From assembly GCA_025930495.1 (NCBI GenBank), contig JAICOU010000002.1:1-64000 (forward strand): a stretch of DNA of 64,000 nt. Direction: 5' to 3'. Origin of the DNA: Nitrososphaeraceae archaeon. Its GTDB lineage: Archaea > Thermoproteota > Nitrososphaeria > Nitrososphaerales > Nitrosopumilaceae. The notes beneath the pieces were generated by a model, which was not told the origin of the DNA, did no database searches, and saw nothing but the letters and a program-made list of their open reading frames with translations. Below are positions 1 through 8,556 of this stretch, piece after piece. The position numbers and the translations under genes are program-made. The number at the start of each line of letters is the position of its first letter. The first letter of the stretch is position 1.

Positions 1-76
1 CAGTAGAATCAGGATTTTTTGGATCCAAGTATACTCTTCTCCCATCAATCTCACAGAGGATACCATTTTTTGTCAT
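1..76 (-). CDS. Partial gene, possible metallo-beta-lactamase-fold RNA-processing nuclease (N-terminus only)
   Basis: Reading leftward from ATG at 76, an open frame runs off the window edge and begins MTKNGILCEIDGRRVYLDPK. A short beta-strand opening ending in a 'LDP' turn is common at the N-terminus of archaeal metallo-beta-lactamase-fold exonucleases of the mRNA 3'-end processing type, but no metal-binding histidines lie inside the 25 visible codons, so this is only a guess. A TTG at 98-100 in the same frame would add eight residues. The TATA-like sequence at 119-127 fits transcription starting near 97-100. It is divergent from purN. Confidence 0.4.
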   Translation of the reverse strand, partial: MTKNGILCEIDGRRVYLDPKNPDST

Positions 77-118
77 CTTAATAGAACGAGGCAATGTCAA
101 ACAAAATAATTAGATTTG

Positions 119-127
119 ATATAAATT
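119..127. promoter_or_regulatory. TATA box between divergent genes (purN and left-edge gene)
   Basis: The sequence GATATAAAT with flanking ATTT at 114-117 reads as a TATA element on both strands. It is centred about 30 bases before the purN TTG and 20-45 bases before the candidate starts of the left-edge gene, so one element may serve both directions. This is inferred from spacing only. Confidence 0.45.
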
Positions 128-152
128 GCAGGTTTAGTCTACTATTGACTAG

Positions 153-770
153 TTGCTAAATCTGGGAATTTTAATTTCAGGTCGTGGGAGCAATATGGAA
201 GCTATTTTAAAATCAATTAAACGTAAAAAAATTCCCATAAATCCAGCTGTCATCATATCAAACAAATCAGATGCAAAAGGTTTGAAGATTGCACAAAGAT
301 TAGGGATCAAAACAGAAGTAATTGAAAGCAAAGATTTCAAAGGAAGTAGATTAGATTATGATAAAAAAATAATATCAACACTAGAAAAGTATGGAGTTAC
401 ACCAAAAAATGGGCTGGTATGTTTAGCAGGATTCATGAGAATAATTAGTCCTGAATTTGTGAAAAAATACAAAAATAGAATTATCAACATTCATCCAGCT
501 TTACTTCCATCTTTTCCAGGACTTGATGCACAAAAACAGGCAATAGAGTATGGCTCAAAATATTCAGGATGTACAGTACATTTTGTAGATTCAGGTGTGG
601 ATACAGGACCAATAATTTTGCAATCAATAGTCAAAATAAGAAAAGAGGATACAGAAAAAACATTGTCTAAACGTATTTTGGCAAAAGAACATCAGACATA
701 TCCTGAAGCCATCAGGTTATTTGCAGAAAAGAAAATAAAAATTTCAGGCAGAAAAACAATAATCAGCTAA
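153..770 (+). CDS. purN: Phosphoribosylglycinamide formyltransferase
   Basis: PurN transfers a formyl group from 10-formyltetrahydrofolate to GAR, the third step of purine synthesis, in the cytoplasm. The 205-residue length suits the family. The N-terminal LISGRGSNMEA loop (residues 8-17) is the phosphate-binding site, and the catalytic trio is visible as N112 and H114 in NIHPALLPSFPG plus D150 in GVDTGP. The start is TTG at 153, placed about 30 bases after a TATA box and directly in front of the conserved first strand. Its stop overlaps the stop of the convergent cupin gene. folD and purD nearby supply and use the same one-carbon/purine pathway. Confidence 0.93.
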   Translation: MLNLGILISGRGSNMEAILKSIKRKKIPINPAVIISNKSDAKGLKIAQRLGIKTEVIESKDFKGSRLDYDKKIISTLEKYGVTPKNGLVCLAGFMRIISPEFVKKYKNRIINIHPALLPSFPGLDAQKQAIEYGSKYSGCTVHFVDSGVDTGPIILQSIVKIRKEDTEKTLSKRILAKEHQTYPEAIRLFAEKKIKISGRKTIIS

Positions 771-1087
771 GAGTCAGGTCCGCCAAAAAAATACAACACA
801 GTTAGTTCTTTGGAATTTCCATGAAAAAAATGCTCTACTTTTTTTCCCACAAAATACATTTTATTTTCAGAGATAGGATAATCCACATCTTTGATTTTTA
901 AAAACCCGTCACCCTTGAGAACAAAATATACTTCATCACTATCATGGGGTTCTTGTGTATCTTTTTCTCCAGGTTGCAATACCAACACACCTGCAGCCAG
1001 ACTTTCATTATTGATAAAAGTATGAAAATAATTATTGCTTTTTTTTATTTTTTCAATGTATTCATTTACGTTAAAAACTAATTTCAT
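767..1087 (-). CDS. Small single-domain cupin protein
   Basis: A 106-residue protein with one cupin barrel. The first cupin motif is degenerate but visible in EPHDSDEVYFVLKGDG, with the likely metal ligands His and Glu, and the second lies in VEHFFHGNSKE. The start is ATG at 1085-1087, one base after the stop of the upstream monooxygenase-like gene, so the two are one transcription unit; a longer frame exists upstream but overlaps that gene wholly. Small cupins like this often bind a metal and act as mannose-isomerase-like or dioxygenase-like enzymes, but the substrate cannot be told. The gene ends tail-to-tail with purN, overlapping by four bases. Confidence 0.8.
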   Translation of the reverse strand: MKLVFNVNEYIEKIKKSNNYFHTFINNESLAAGVLVLQPGEKDTQEPHDSDEVYFVLKGDGFLKIKDVDYPISENKMYFVGKKVEHFFHGNSKELTVLYFFGGPDS

Positions 1088-1088
1088 G

Positions 1089-1373
1089 TTATTGTGAAGA
1101 TACAGTGTAAAATTTTGGCTCTGGTAGTTTTTCCATGTATGATATAGCCAGGGAGTGAAGTTTTTCGTGTTCTGGACTTTGATGCATTTTACTAAATTTT
1201 TCAAGATTCTCAAATTCTACTAACACACGATGTTTACCATCTTTAGTTTCCAAAAGGCGCCTATTTACAAATCCATCAAATTTTGATATGGTTTTGTTTG
1301 ATTCAGAAAACCATTTTTTAAAGTTAACAACAGAATCGGGTTTTATTTGGATATCAGATATCACTATAAACAT
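1089..1373 (-). CDS. Antibiotic biosynthesis monooxygenase (ABM) domain protein
   Basis: A 94-residue ferredoxin-like alpha-beta protein matching the ABM fold: an opening strand FIVISDIQIKP, a helix, FDGFVNRRLLET, then VLVEFENLEKFSKMHQSPEH, where the pattern of a central strand followed by 'F..w..s.eH' is typical. Members act as small cofactor-free monooxygenases or heme-degrading enzymes, usually as dimers; which applies here is unknown. A GAAGGTGG purine run lies just before the ATG. It is followed after one base by the cupin gene, suggesting a joint oxidative or detoxifying role. Confidence 0.72.
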   Translation of the reverse strand: MFIVISDIQIKPDSVVNFKKWFSESNKTISKFDGFVNRRLLETKDGKHRVLVEFENLEKFSKMHQSPEHEKLHSLAISYMEKLPEPKFYTVSSQ

Positions 1374-1474
1374 GATACCACCTTCAAATGCTCACATAAT
1401 TTTGTTTCTCAGATTTTCAAATTCAGATTAATGTGTTTCAAGGATTAAATATCTACAAGCCAGAAATATTCTTA

Positions 1475-2338
1475 ATGGCAGGCATCAAAATAGACGGAAT
1501 AAAGATTGCCCAAGATGTAAAAGACAGAGTCAGAAAAGCTGTCGAAGAATTAAAGACTCATGGAATTAACCCATGTTTAGCAACTGTTCTGGTTGGAGAT
1601 AATCAAGCATCTGCCACATATGTAAAAAATAAACACAAAGCATGCGAAGAAGTAGGAATTATCACCAAAGATTTCAAGCTGGCATCAAATATCACACAAT
1701 CAGAATTAAATAAAATAATTGATGAGTTAAATAAGGACAGATCAGTTCATGGAATTTTAGTTCAATTACCATTACCTAATCAATTAGATGAATTTGTCAT
1801 AACATCTAGAATTTCTCCACTAAAAGATGTTGATGGTCTTACACCACACAATGCAGGTTTACTTGCAATGAAAAAAGCAGCACTTGTTGCTTGCACACCG
1901 CTTGGAGTAATGGAAATGTTTGATTATCATAATATAGAGTTGAAAGGAAAAAACATCGTTCTGATAAATCGTAGTAATTTAGTAGGAAAACCACTATACC
2001 ATTTACTTTTGGCAAGAGATGCAACGGTAATTACATGTCATTCTAAAACAAAAAATATCAATGAATTGTGTCAGTTAGCAGACATTATAATTACAGCAGT
2101 TGGGGATAGAAGCAAATTTACATTAACACCAGATATGATAAAAAAAGATGCAATTGTAATCGATGTTGCAATCTCAAAAGATAAAGAAAAACTGATTGGA
2201 GATGCAGATTATGATCAGATTATCCAAAAAGCATCTTATGCAACACCGGTTCCAGGAGGAGTTGGCCCCATGACAGTTGCAATGTTATTGAAAAATACAA
2301 TAACAGCTGCATCATTGAGCAGTCAGATTGAAAGATAA
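1475..2338 (+). CDS. folD: Methylenetetrahydrofolate dehydrogenase / cyclohydrolase
   Basis: FolD interconverts 5,10-methylene-, methenyl- and 10-formyl-tetrahydrofolate with NADP. The 287-residue protein has the catalytic lysine region SATYVKNKHKACEEVGI, the folate-site LVQLPLPNQL and KDVDGLTP motifs, the nucleotide-binding INRSNLVGKP loop (usually GRS, here NRS) and the C-terminal PVPGGVGPMTVAMLL signature. ATG at 1475 is preferred because it directly precedes the conserved N-terminus; an in-frame ATG at 1433 adds fourteen unlike residues and sits upstream of the likely TATA element near 1443-1454. Its end overlaps the cyclo-ligase start by 11 bases, so the two are translationally linked. 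Confidence 0.93.
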   Translation: MAGIKIDGIKIAQDVKDRVRKAVEELKTHGINPCLATVLVGDNQASATYVKNKHKACEEVGIITKDFKLASNITQSELNKIIDELNKDRSVHGILVQLPLPNQLDEFVITSRISPLKDVDGLTPHNAGLLAMKKAALVACTPLGVMEMFDYHNIELKGKNIVLINRSNLVGKPLYHLLLARDATVITCHSKTKNINELCQLADIIITAVGDRSKFTLTPDMIKKDAIVIDVAISKDKEKLIGDADYDQIIQKASYATPVPGGVGPMTVAMLLKNTITAASLSSQIER

Positions 2339-2897
2339 TTCTGAGAAAACATCATTACGAAGATTACTCCTTGAGAAAAGAGATGGGACATCTTTTGATT
2401 TAATGAAAATTGCAAGCAAATCAATATTAAAAAAACTAAAAAAAATAGAATCATTTAGAGATGCACAAAAAATAGGTGCGTATTATCCAATAGGCAGTGA
2501 AGTATTGACACAAGATATAATGCAAGAAGCCCTAAGTGAGGGAAAGGAGATATTTTTGCCCAAAGTAGTGGGTAAAAACATAGAATTTAGAAAAATTATG
2601 AATTTGAGCAATCTAGAAAACGGTAGTTTTGATATAATGGAGCCTCGTAACGAATGTCCTGTGGATAACAATCTGGATGTGATACTTGTTCCGACAGTAG
2701 GGATATCTCCAAAAGGAGTAAGATTAGGATATGGATATGGATTTTATGACAGATTTTTAGCTGAGAATAAAATCAAAACAATATCGTTGACATTTGAAAA
2801 ACAAATTGTAAAAAACATTCCACAATCAGAACATGATGTAATTATAAACTGGATCGTTACTGAAGATAGAATAATAGACACATCAAAGATAAGATAA
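2328..2897 (+). CDS. 5-formyltetrahydrofolate cyclo-ligase
   Basis: This enzyme uses ATP to turn 5-formyl-THF back into 5,10-methenyl-THF, rescuing the stored folate form for FolD. The 189-residue length fits. Diagnostic segments are IGAYYPIGSEV, the strand VILVPTVGISPKGVRLGYG and the glycine-rich YGYGFYDRFLAE motif near residues 135-147. The TTG start at 2328 lies inside the end of folD. The gene ends by overlapping purD on the other strand by 15 bases. An N-terminal basic stretch (LRRLLLEKR) is also typical. Confidence 0.9.
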   Translation: MKDNSEKTSLRRLLLEKRDGTSFDLMKIASKSILKKLKKIESFRDAQKIGAYYPIGSEVLTQDIMQEALSEGKEIFLPKVVGKNIEFRKIMNLSNLENGSFDIMEPRNECPVDNNLDVILVPTVGISPKGVRLGYGYGFYDRFLAENKIKTISLTFEKQIVKNIPQSEHDVIINWIVTEDRIIDTSKIR

Positions 2898-4145
2898 CCC
2901 TTTTTTGCCGATATCTTTTCTATAGTATTTGTGGGACCATGAAATTTTTTCTGCAGCAATGTATGCATTTGAAATTGCAGATGCCAAAGTATCACCAAGT
3001 GCAGTAACTCCTAAAACTCTTCCACCGTTTGATAAGATTTTTCCATCTTGTTTTTTTGTTCCTGCATGAAAGACCATAACATTTTTAGGAATTAAATCAA
3101 ATCCGGTAATCTCTTCATTTTGTGGATATGATTCAGGATAACCTTCAGATGCCAAAACAATACAAACTGCAGATTGATCCTTCCAAGTTATTTTTGGCAT
3201 CATAGAGAGGGTTCCATCTACACTTGCAACAAAATAATCATACAAATCAAAATCCATTCTCATTGTAATTGGCTGACATTCAGGATCACCCATTCGTGCG
3301 TTATACTCTAAGACATAGGGTTCATTGTCTCTAATCATCACTCCAGCATAGAGAAATCCTTTGAAGATAATACCCTCATTTTTTAATGATTGTATTGTTT
3401 TATTGATAATTTTATTTTGGATTTTTTCAGCAAGTACATCATCAATAACAGGAGTTGGAGAATAGGCACCCATTCCACCTGTATTAGGACCTTTATCATC
3501 ATCAAAAATTCTTTTGTGATCCTGGCTTGATGCCATAGGTATTGCAATCATACCATCACATAATGCAATGTAAGATGCTTCAATTCCATCAATTCTCTCT
3601 TCTACAATAATGCGATTACCCGCATCGCCAAATGTCTTTTTTACCAATATTGTATTAATTGCAGCAATTGCCTCATCGGCATTATTACAAACAATCACAC
3701 CCTTTCCAGAAGCTAGACCATCTGCCTTGACTACAACATTGTAATCAAGGGATTTGGCATATTCTTCAGCTTTTTTTGGATCATCAAAGATTTCAAATTT
3801 TGCAGTTTGTATGCCATTTCTTTTCATGAAATTTTTTGCCCAGATTTTACTGGATTCTAGTTGTGCTGCTTTTTGAGATGGACCGAAAATTTTGAGATTC
3901 ATTTGGGTAAATTTATCTACAATTCCTGCAGCTAAAGGAGCTTCAGGACCAACTATCGTAAAGCAGTTATTTTTTTGTGCAAATTCTACTAGTGCATTTA
4001 AATCATTAATATCAATTAGAATATTATTTTCTGTCCCACCATTTCCAGGGGCTGTAAAAACTTTGTCAACTTTGGAGCTTTGGGATAATTTCCAAGATAA
4101 GGCATGTTCGCGTCCACCAGAACCGATAACTAAAACATTAACCAA
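2883..4145 (-). CDS. purD: Phosphoribosylamine-glycine ligase (GAR synthetase)
   Basis: PurD joins phosphoribosylamine and glycine with ATP, the second purine step, making the substrate of PurN encoded nearby. The 420-residue ATP-grasp protein begins VNVLVIGSGGREHALSWKL, contains ADGLASGKGVIVC, HKRIFDDDKGPNTGGMGAY and FKGFLYAGVM, and has the metal-site motif LEYNARMGDPECQ. The start is TTG, set by the first strand and by the palindromic TATA box at 4166-4175, whose centre is about 26 bases upstream, which would give a leaderless mRNA. It is divergent from ileS and convergent with the cyclo-ligase gene. Confidence 0.94.
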   Translation of the reverse strand: MVNVLVIGSGGREHALSWKLSQSSKVDKVFTAPGNGGTENNILIDINDLNALVEFAQKNNCFTIVGPEAPLAAGIVDKFTQMNLKIFGPSQKAAQLESSKIWAKNFMKRNGIQTAKFEIFDDPKKAEEYAKSLDYNVVVKADGLASGKGVIVCNNADEAIAAINTILVKKTFGDAGNRIIVEERIDGIEASYIALCDGMIAIPMASSQDHKRIFDDDKGPNTGGMGAYSPTPVIDDVLAEKIQNKIINKTIQSLKNEGIIFKGFLYAGVMIRDNEPYVLEYNARMGDPECQPITMRMDFDLYDYFVASVDGTLSMMPKITWKDQSAVCIVLASEGYPESYPQNEEITGFDLIPKNVMVFHAGTKKQDGKILSNGGRVLGVTALGDTLASAISNAYIAAEKISWSHKYYRKDIGKKGLSYL

Positions 4146-4165
4146 TAGAAATTATCTTTCACTCA

Positions 4166-4175
4166 ATTATATAAT
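4166..4175. promoter_or_regulatory. Palindromic TATA box shared by purD and ileS
   Basis: ATTATATAAT is a perfect palindrome in the 54-base gap between two divergent genes. Its centre is 25.5 bases from the first base of the purD start and 29.5 bases from the ileS ATG, both within normal archaeal TATA-to-start distances for leaderless transcripts. No second TATA-like sequence is evident in the gap. Confidence 0.6.
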
Positions 4176-4199
4176 GCCACTCCCATATCAAAATCTAAG

Positions 4200-7100
4200 A
4201 TGAAACTTTCATCAAAATTTGATGCAAAAGCAATTGAATCAGAGGTAAAAGAATACATCAAATCAATTGATGTTGAAAGACTAATCTTTGAATCAGATAA
4301 GCCTGAGAAAATAATGTTTATCGAAGGCCCACCTACTATGAACGGGGTTCCACACGCAGGGCATCTAAGAGGACGTGTGATTAAGGATCTATGGTACAGA
4401 TTCAATACATTACAAGGAAAAAAAATTGTGTTCAATGGAGGATGGGACACACAAGGACTTCCAGTTGAATTACAAGCAGAAAAAGAGCTTGGTGTAACTG
4501 GTGGCAAGTCAGAAGTCATAGAAAAAGTTGGCATTGAAAAACTAGTTGAGGAATGTAAACGCATTGTAAAAAAATTCAACGCCAAATGGATTGAAGTAGA
4601 TAATTCACTTGGAATGTCATTTAACCATAACAAAGCATATTGGACTTATCGGGATGAATTTATTGAAAGAGAATGGCAGATTCTCAAAAAAGCACATGAA
4701 AATAAAATACTAGAAGAAGACTTTACAGTAATTGCATATTGTCCAAGTTGCCAGACATCACTTAGTCATGCCGAAGTCAACCAAGGATACGAAGAAGTAA
4801 AAGATCCATCATTATATTACAAGGTTAAACTTGCAGATGAAGACGCACATCTGATTGTTTGGACAACAATGCCATTTACTTTGGTCACAGATGCAATGGT
4901 GGGATTGAATCCAGATGAAGATTATACATATCTCAAAGTAGAAAATGAAACGTGGGTTGTTGGAAAAACAAGGCTGGAAGAATTTTTCAAAGAAGTAAAC
5001 ATTGAAAAATATGAAATTGTAAAGACTGCAAAAGGCTCACAATTTGAGGGGAAAAAATACATCCATCCGCTTTTGAGTTTAATTCCAGGATTGGACGAAT
5101 GTGCAAAAGAAAATAATTATCATGTTGCAGTGTCAGAAGAATTTGTAGAAATCACAACAGGTAGCGGTCTAGTTCACTTGTCTCCGGCAAATGGTGAAGA
5201 AGACATTAAAATTGCAAATAAAAGAAAAGTCAAAGTATTCAACCCCATTAATGATCAGGTAAAGTTCACCAATTTAGCTGGAAAGTATGAAGGAATGTTT
5301 GTCAGAGATGCAGATAAAATAATTGTGGAAGATCTCAAAGAACGTAATGCGCTGGTAAAAATTGGAAAAATCAAGCACAAATATCCGCTATGCTGGAGAT
5401 CTCATCATCCAATTGTATGGCTTGCACGAAAAGGCTGGTTTTACAAACTAGATAGATTAGGAGACAAGGCAATCAATGCAGCAGAAAGTGTAGAGTATTT
5501 TTTTGAGCAGCCAAAAAATAGATTTTTAGGAATTATTAAAGAAAGACACCCATGGTGCATATCTAGAGAAAGAATTTGGGGATGTCCATTACCAGTTTGG
5601 GTATGCAGTGATTGCAAAAAACAAAACTGGTTCTTTACAAGAAAAGAAATCATAGAATCGGCAGCAAAATTACCAGATGGACCAAATTTTGAATTACATC
5701 GCCCATGGATTGATAACATAACAATAAAATGCAAACAATGTAACAGCACAAATACAAAAAGAGAAGAATATGTTTTAGATACATGGCACAATAGTGGCTC
5801 AGCTCCATATTCATCATTAACAGATGAAGAATATTCCAAAGGAATACCTGCGCCATTTTTCACAGAAGGCATTGATCAAACAAGAGGGTGGGCATATACT
5901 CTATTGATAGAAAATGTAATCTTAAACAACGGTCCAATTCCACCATTCAAGTCATTTTTGTTCCAAGGTCATGTACTTGATGAAAAGGGAGGCAAGATGA
6001 GCAAAAGTTTAGGAAATGTGATAGACGGTGCAGAATTGCTTGAAAAATATCCTGCGGATTTGATCAGGTTTTATTTTATCTGGAAAGCAAGTCCAATAGA
6101 GCCACTTAGCTTCAGTACTGATGAGTTAATGTCACGCCCGTATCAGGTACTCAATACATTATTTAATTTACATCTGTATTTTAAACAAAATAGCGAATAT
6201 GATAATTTTGATGAGACAAAAACAATATCATGGGCAAAAGAAAATAAATTGCTGACATCGCCAGACATATGGCTTTTATCAAAATTACAAAAATTAATCA
6301 AAAAAATAACAGAGCGTAATGAGACGTGTAAATTCCATGAAGCCGCAAAAGCAGTGGATGATTTTATCATAAACAACCTAAGTCAGATATACATTCCAAT
6401 TACCAGAGGGGAATTATGGGACGAAGAGGAGTCAAAAAAGAACAGAAGGTTAGCAATTTATGCAGTCTTAAAAGATGTGCTCAAGACATTAGATATTTTG
6501 ATTCACCCGCTTTGTCCATTTACCAGTGAACATCTCTATCAAACAGTATTTGATGGCAAACAGAGTATTTTGCTAGATAAATGGCCACAATACCAAGAGA
6601 GTTTAGTCAATGAAGAAATCGAAGAATCATTTGACATCATGAAAGATGTTGTTTCAGTTTCATCTGCTGCAAGAATGAAAGAAAAGCTAAAACGCAGATG
6701 GCCACTAAATGAAGCGTTAATTTGTGTAAGTAAGGATCAAAAACAAAAACTAGAATCACTTTCTCCTTTACTAATGTCACAGCTCAATGTAGAAAAATTT
6801 ACAATTTTTGAAATAGAAAAAGAATCAGGATTAGAACAAATCCTAGAGTTAAAACAGATGGGATTACCGCTCAGATCAGTTGTTGAATTGGAAAGAAAAC
6901 GAATAGGGCCCAAAGCAAAACAACACATGGGAAAACTTGTTAATGTATTTTCAGAAACTAACAAAGAAGAAATCATCACATCACTCCAAAAAGAAGGGCA
7001 ATACAATTATGAAATTGACGGTGAAAAAATTTCATTAGACAAAGAAGATTTCATAGTGGATTTTGATGCAAGTGAAGAATTTGCAGTATCAAAACGAGAC

Positions 7101-7397
7101 AACTACATTGTATTTGTATCTACTTCAAGAAACAAAGAGATGATGGCAAAAGGTTTGATAAAAGATATTGCCAGAAGACTACAAACACTAAGAAAAGAAA
7201 GAGGATACAATCCAACAGATATTCTTAGTGTTGCATCAATACTTGATTTAGATGATGAATCATTAGAAATGATAAAAGAAAAATCAGAAGAATTGGCATT
7301 TTTAGTTAGAGTAAAACAGGTAAATTTTACAGAATCATGCAAAGAATACAAAGATGATGACATTGACGGTCAAAAAATAAGAATTTCAGTAGAATAA
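4200..7397 (+). CDS. ileS: Isoleucyl-tRNA synthetase
   Basis: Charges tRNA-Ile with isoleucine. At 1065 residues it is the long archaeal/eukaryote-like class I form. The HIGH-type motif appears as VPHAGHLRGRV near residue 50 and the KMSKS motif as GGKMSKSLGNVI near residue 600. The CP1 editing domain follows with WTTMPFTLVTDAMVGL. Zinc-binding cysteines occur in CPSCQTSLSHAE and in the CSDCKKQNWF and CKQCNS pairs. A tRNA anticodon-binding region with HPLCPFTSEHLYQ and a helical C-terminal domain complete it. It stands alone behind the shared palindromic TATA box. Minus-strand open frames inside it are shadows. Confidence 0.96.
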   Translation: MKLSSKFDAKAIESEVKEYIKSIDVERLIFESDKPEKIMFIEGPPTMNGVPHAGHLRGRVIKDLWYRFNTLQGKKIVFNGGWDTQGLPVELQAEKELGVTGGKSEVIEKVGIEKLVEECKRIVKKFNAKWIEVDNSLGMSFNHNKAYWTYRDEFIEREWQILKKAHENKILEEDFTVIAYCPSCQTSLSHAEVNQGYEEVKDPSLYYKVKLADEDAHLIVWTTMPFTLVTDAMVGLNPDEDYTYLKVENETWVVGKTRLEEFFKEVNIEKYEIVKTAKGSQFEGKKYIHPLLSLIPGLDECAKENNYHVAVSEEFVEITTGSGLVHLSPANGEEDIKIANKRKVKVFNPINDQVKFTNLAGKYEGMFVRDADKIIVEDLKERNALVKIGKIKHKYPLCWRSHHPIVWLARKGWFYKLDRLGDKAINAAESVEYFFEQPKNRFLGIIKERHPWCISRERIWGCPLPVWVCSDCKKQNWFFTRKEIIESAAKLPDGPNFELHRPWIDNITIKCKQCNSTNTKREEYVLDTWHNSGSAPYSSLTDEEYSKGIPAPFFTEGIDQTRGWAYTLLIENVILNNGPIPPFKSFLFQGHVLDEKGGKMSKSLGNVIDGAELLEKYPADLIRFYFIWKASPIEPLSFSTDELMSRPYQVLNTLFNLHLYFKQNSEYDNFDETKTISWAKENKLLTSPDIWLLSKLQKLIKKITERNETCKFHEAAKAVDDFIINNLSQIYIPITRGELWDEEESKKNRRLAIYAVLKDVLKTLDILIHPLCPFTSEHLYQTVFDGKQSILLDKWPQYQESLVNEEIEESFDIMKDVVSVSSAARMKEKLKRRWPLNEALICVSKDQKQKLESLSPLLMSQLNVEKFTIFEIEKESGLEQILELKQMGLPLRSVVELERKRIGPKAKQHMGKLVNVFSETNKEEIITSLQKEGQYNYEIDGEKISLDKEDFIVDFDASEEFAVSKRDNYIVFVSTSRNKEMMAKGLIKDIARRLQTLRKERGYNPTDILSVASILDLDDESLEMIKEKSEELAFLVRVKQVNFTESCKEYKDDDIDGQKIRISVE

Positions 7398-7501
7398 ACA
7401 CTCACTATATTGTCAGATAAGGGCGCGCTAGAAATTGAATTTACAAAAATGATCTTTTACAAAATGCAATATTTTTATTAGAACAAATAATTTAAACAGA
7501 C

Positions 7502-8089
7502 ATGACTGAATCAAAAACGCCAACAGTTGTTGGGATCAATGTTCTAAAACAAAATGGCTTGGATGTAGAGGAATTAAAAAAACTATTGATTCAGAACGCT
7601 TCAGTAGAATTTACTGCCTACTACTATTTCACCAATTTGAGAGCACATTGTACGGGTTTGGAAGGAGAAGGGCTCAAAGGAATTATCGAAGACGCTAGAT
7701 TAGAAGATCTTAGTCATTTTGAAGCATGTCTTGAGAGAATATACCAATTAGGAGGCGCTCTTCCAAATGATGCAATAGAATTCATCAAAATGTCAGGATG
7801 TGAATTCTTACAGCTTCCAGCAAATCCAACAGATCACAAGGCAATACTAGAAAAATGTCTCAAAGCCGAACAAGGTGCAATTGTCAACTGGGACAAAATA
7901 TGTAAGATGACTTTTGGAAAAGACCCCACAACATATGATATTGCAAAAGATATTTTGGCAGAAGAGATCGAACATGAGTCGTGGTTCCTAGAATTAATCT
8001 ATGGAAGACCATCAGGACACATGAGAAGAAAATATTCTGGAGAAAGACCACACACCAGAAAACATTCTAGAGCACTTGATATGGCATAA
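7502..8089 (+). CDS. Dps-like ferritin-family protein (DpsL type)
   Basis: A 195-residue four-helix ferritin-like protein of the kind that stores iron and protects DNA from peroxide. Candidate di-iron ligands are E36 in VEFTAYYYF, the E68/D69 and H72 cluster in RLEDLSHFE, E123 in KAEQGAI, and E155-x-x-H158 in AEEIEHESW. Cysteines at 50, 76, 100, 119 and 134 recall the thiol-containing Dps-like subclass. The C-terminal tail is rich in Arg, Lys and His (RRKYSGERPHTRKHSR), which could bind DNA. An AT-rich TATA-like stretch lies 25-30 bases before the ATG. Exact subclass is inferred from motifs. Confidence 0.85.
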   Translation: MTESKTPTVVGINVLKQNGLDVEELKKLLIQNASVEFTAYYYFTNLRAHCTGLEGEGLKGIIEDARLEDLSHFEACLERIYQLGGALPNDAIEFIKMSGCEFLQLPANPTDHKAILEKCLKAEQGAIVNWDKICKMTFGKDPTTYDIAKDILAEEIEHESWFLELIYGRPSGHMRRKYSGERPHTRKHSRALDMA

Positions 8090-8186
8090 AGCCAGATCAC
8101 ATTCTTTTCTTTTAATTAAAAATGAACTAAATAGCTAGCTTTTAGCTAATCAGGCATAATAAATAGAAAAAACGTGTAATGATTAC

Positions 8187-8516
8187 ATGGTAAAACAGAT
8201 TAGTCTTGATGCTTGGCAAATTCAGCATCTAACAGATCTGTTAAAAAAGGGCTCAGAGATTGTTGCAAAGACCAATAAACCAATTGTACTGTATAGGCAA
8301 ACATTAGAAGAAGAAGAAGAATCCTACGAAGAAATTGTATGTACACTTGTCAAAGATTATGTGATTGAACAGTTAGTTATATCTGGAGGGGTACTAGTTC
8401 CAAGTTTTCATCAACAGTTTGTTTTTACAATTGCAGAATTTCCACAAGAGTTGTTAAGAAAAAGCCGGGATCGATTTTTGCAGGTAATTGATTTTCTTGA
8501 AGAGCAGATAAATTAG
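8187..8516 (+). CDS. Conserved-looking hypothetical protein, 109 residues
   Basis: I do not recognise the family. The protein is acidic and soluble, with an amphipathic N-terminal helix (AWQIQHLTDLLKKGSEIV), a run of six glutamates/serine in LEEEEESYEEI near residues 55-65, and a helical end RDRFLQVIDFLEEQIN. No cysteines suited to metal binding and no membrane segment. It sits 40 bases before sucC on the same strand but with its own AT-rich upstream region, so it may or may not be cotranscribed. Confidence 0.7.
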   Translation: MVKQISLDAWQIQHLTDLLKKGSEIVAKTNKPIVLYRQTLEEEEESYEEIVCTLVKDYVIEQLVISGGVLVPSFHQQFVFTIAEFPQELLRKSRDRFLQVIDFLEEQIN

Positions 8517-8556
8517 CGTCATAATTAATAAAGATCGTAAAATTGATGGCTTTTGC

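Noticed and set aside
3892-4203. Plus-strand frame running across the purD start
   Set aside because: Antisense of purD crossing its promoter; no plausible protein.
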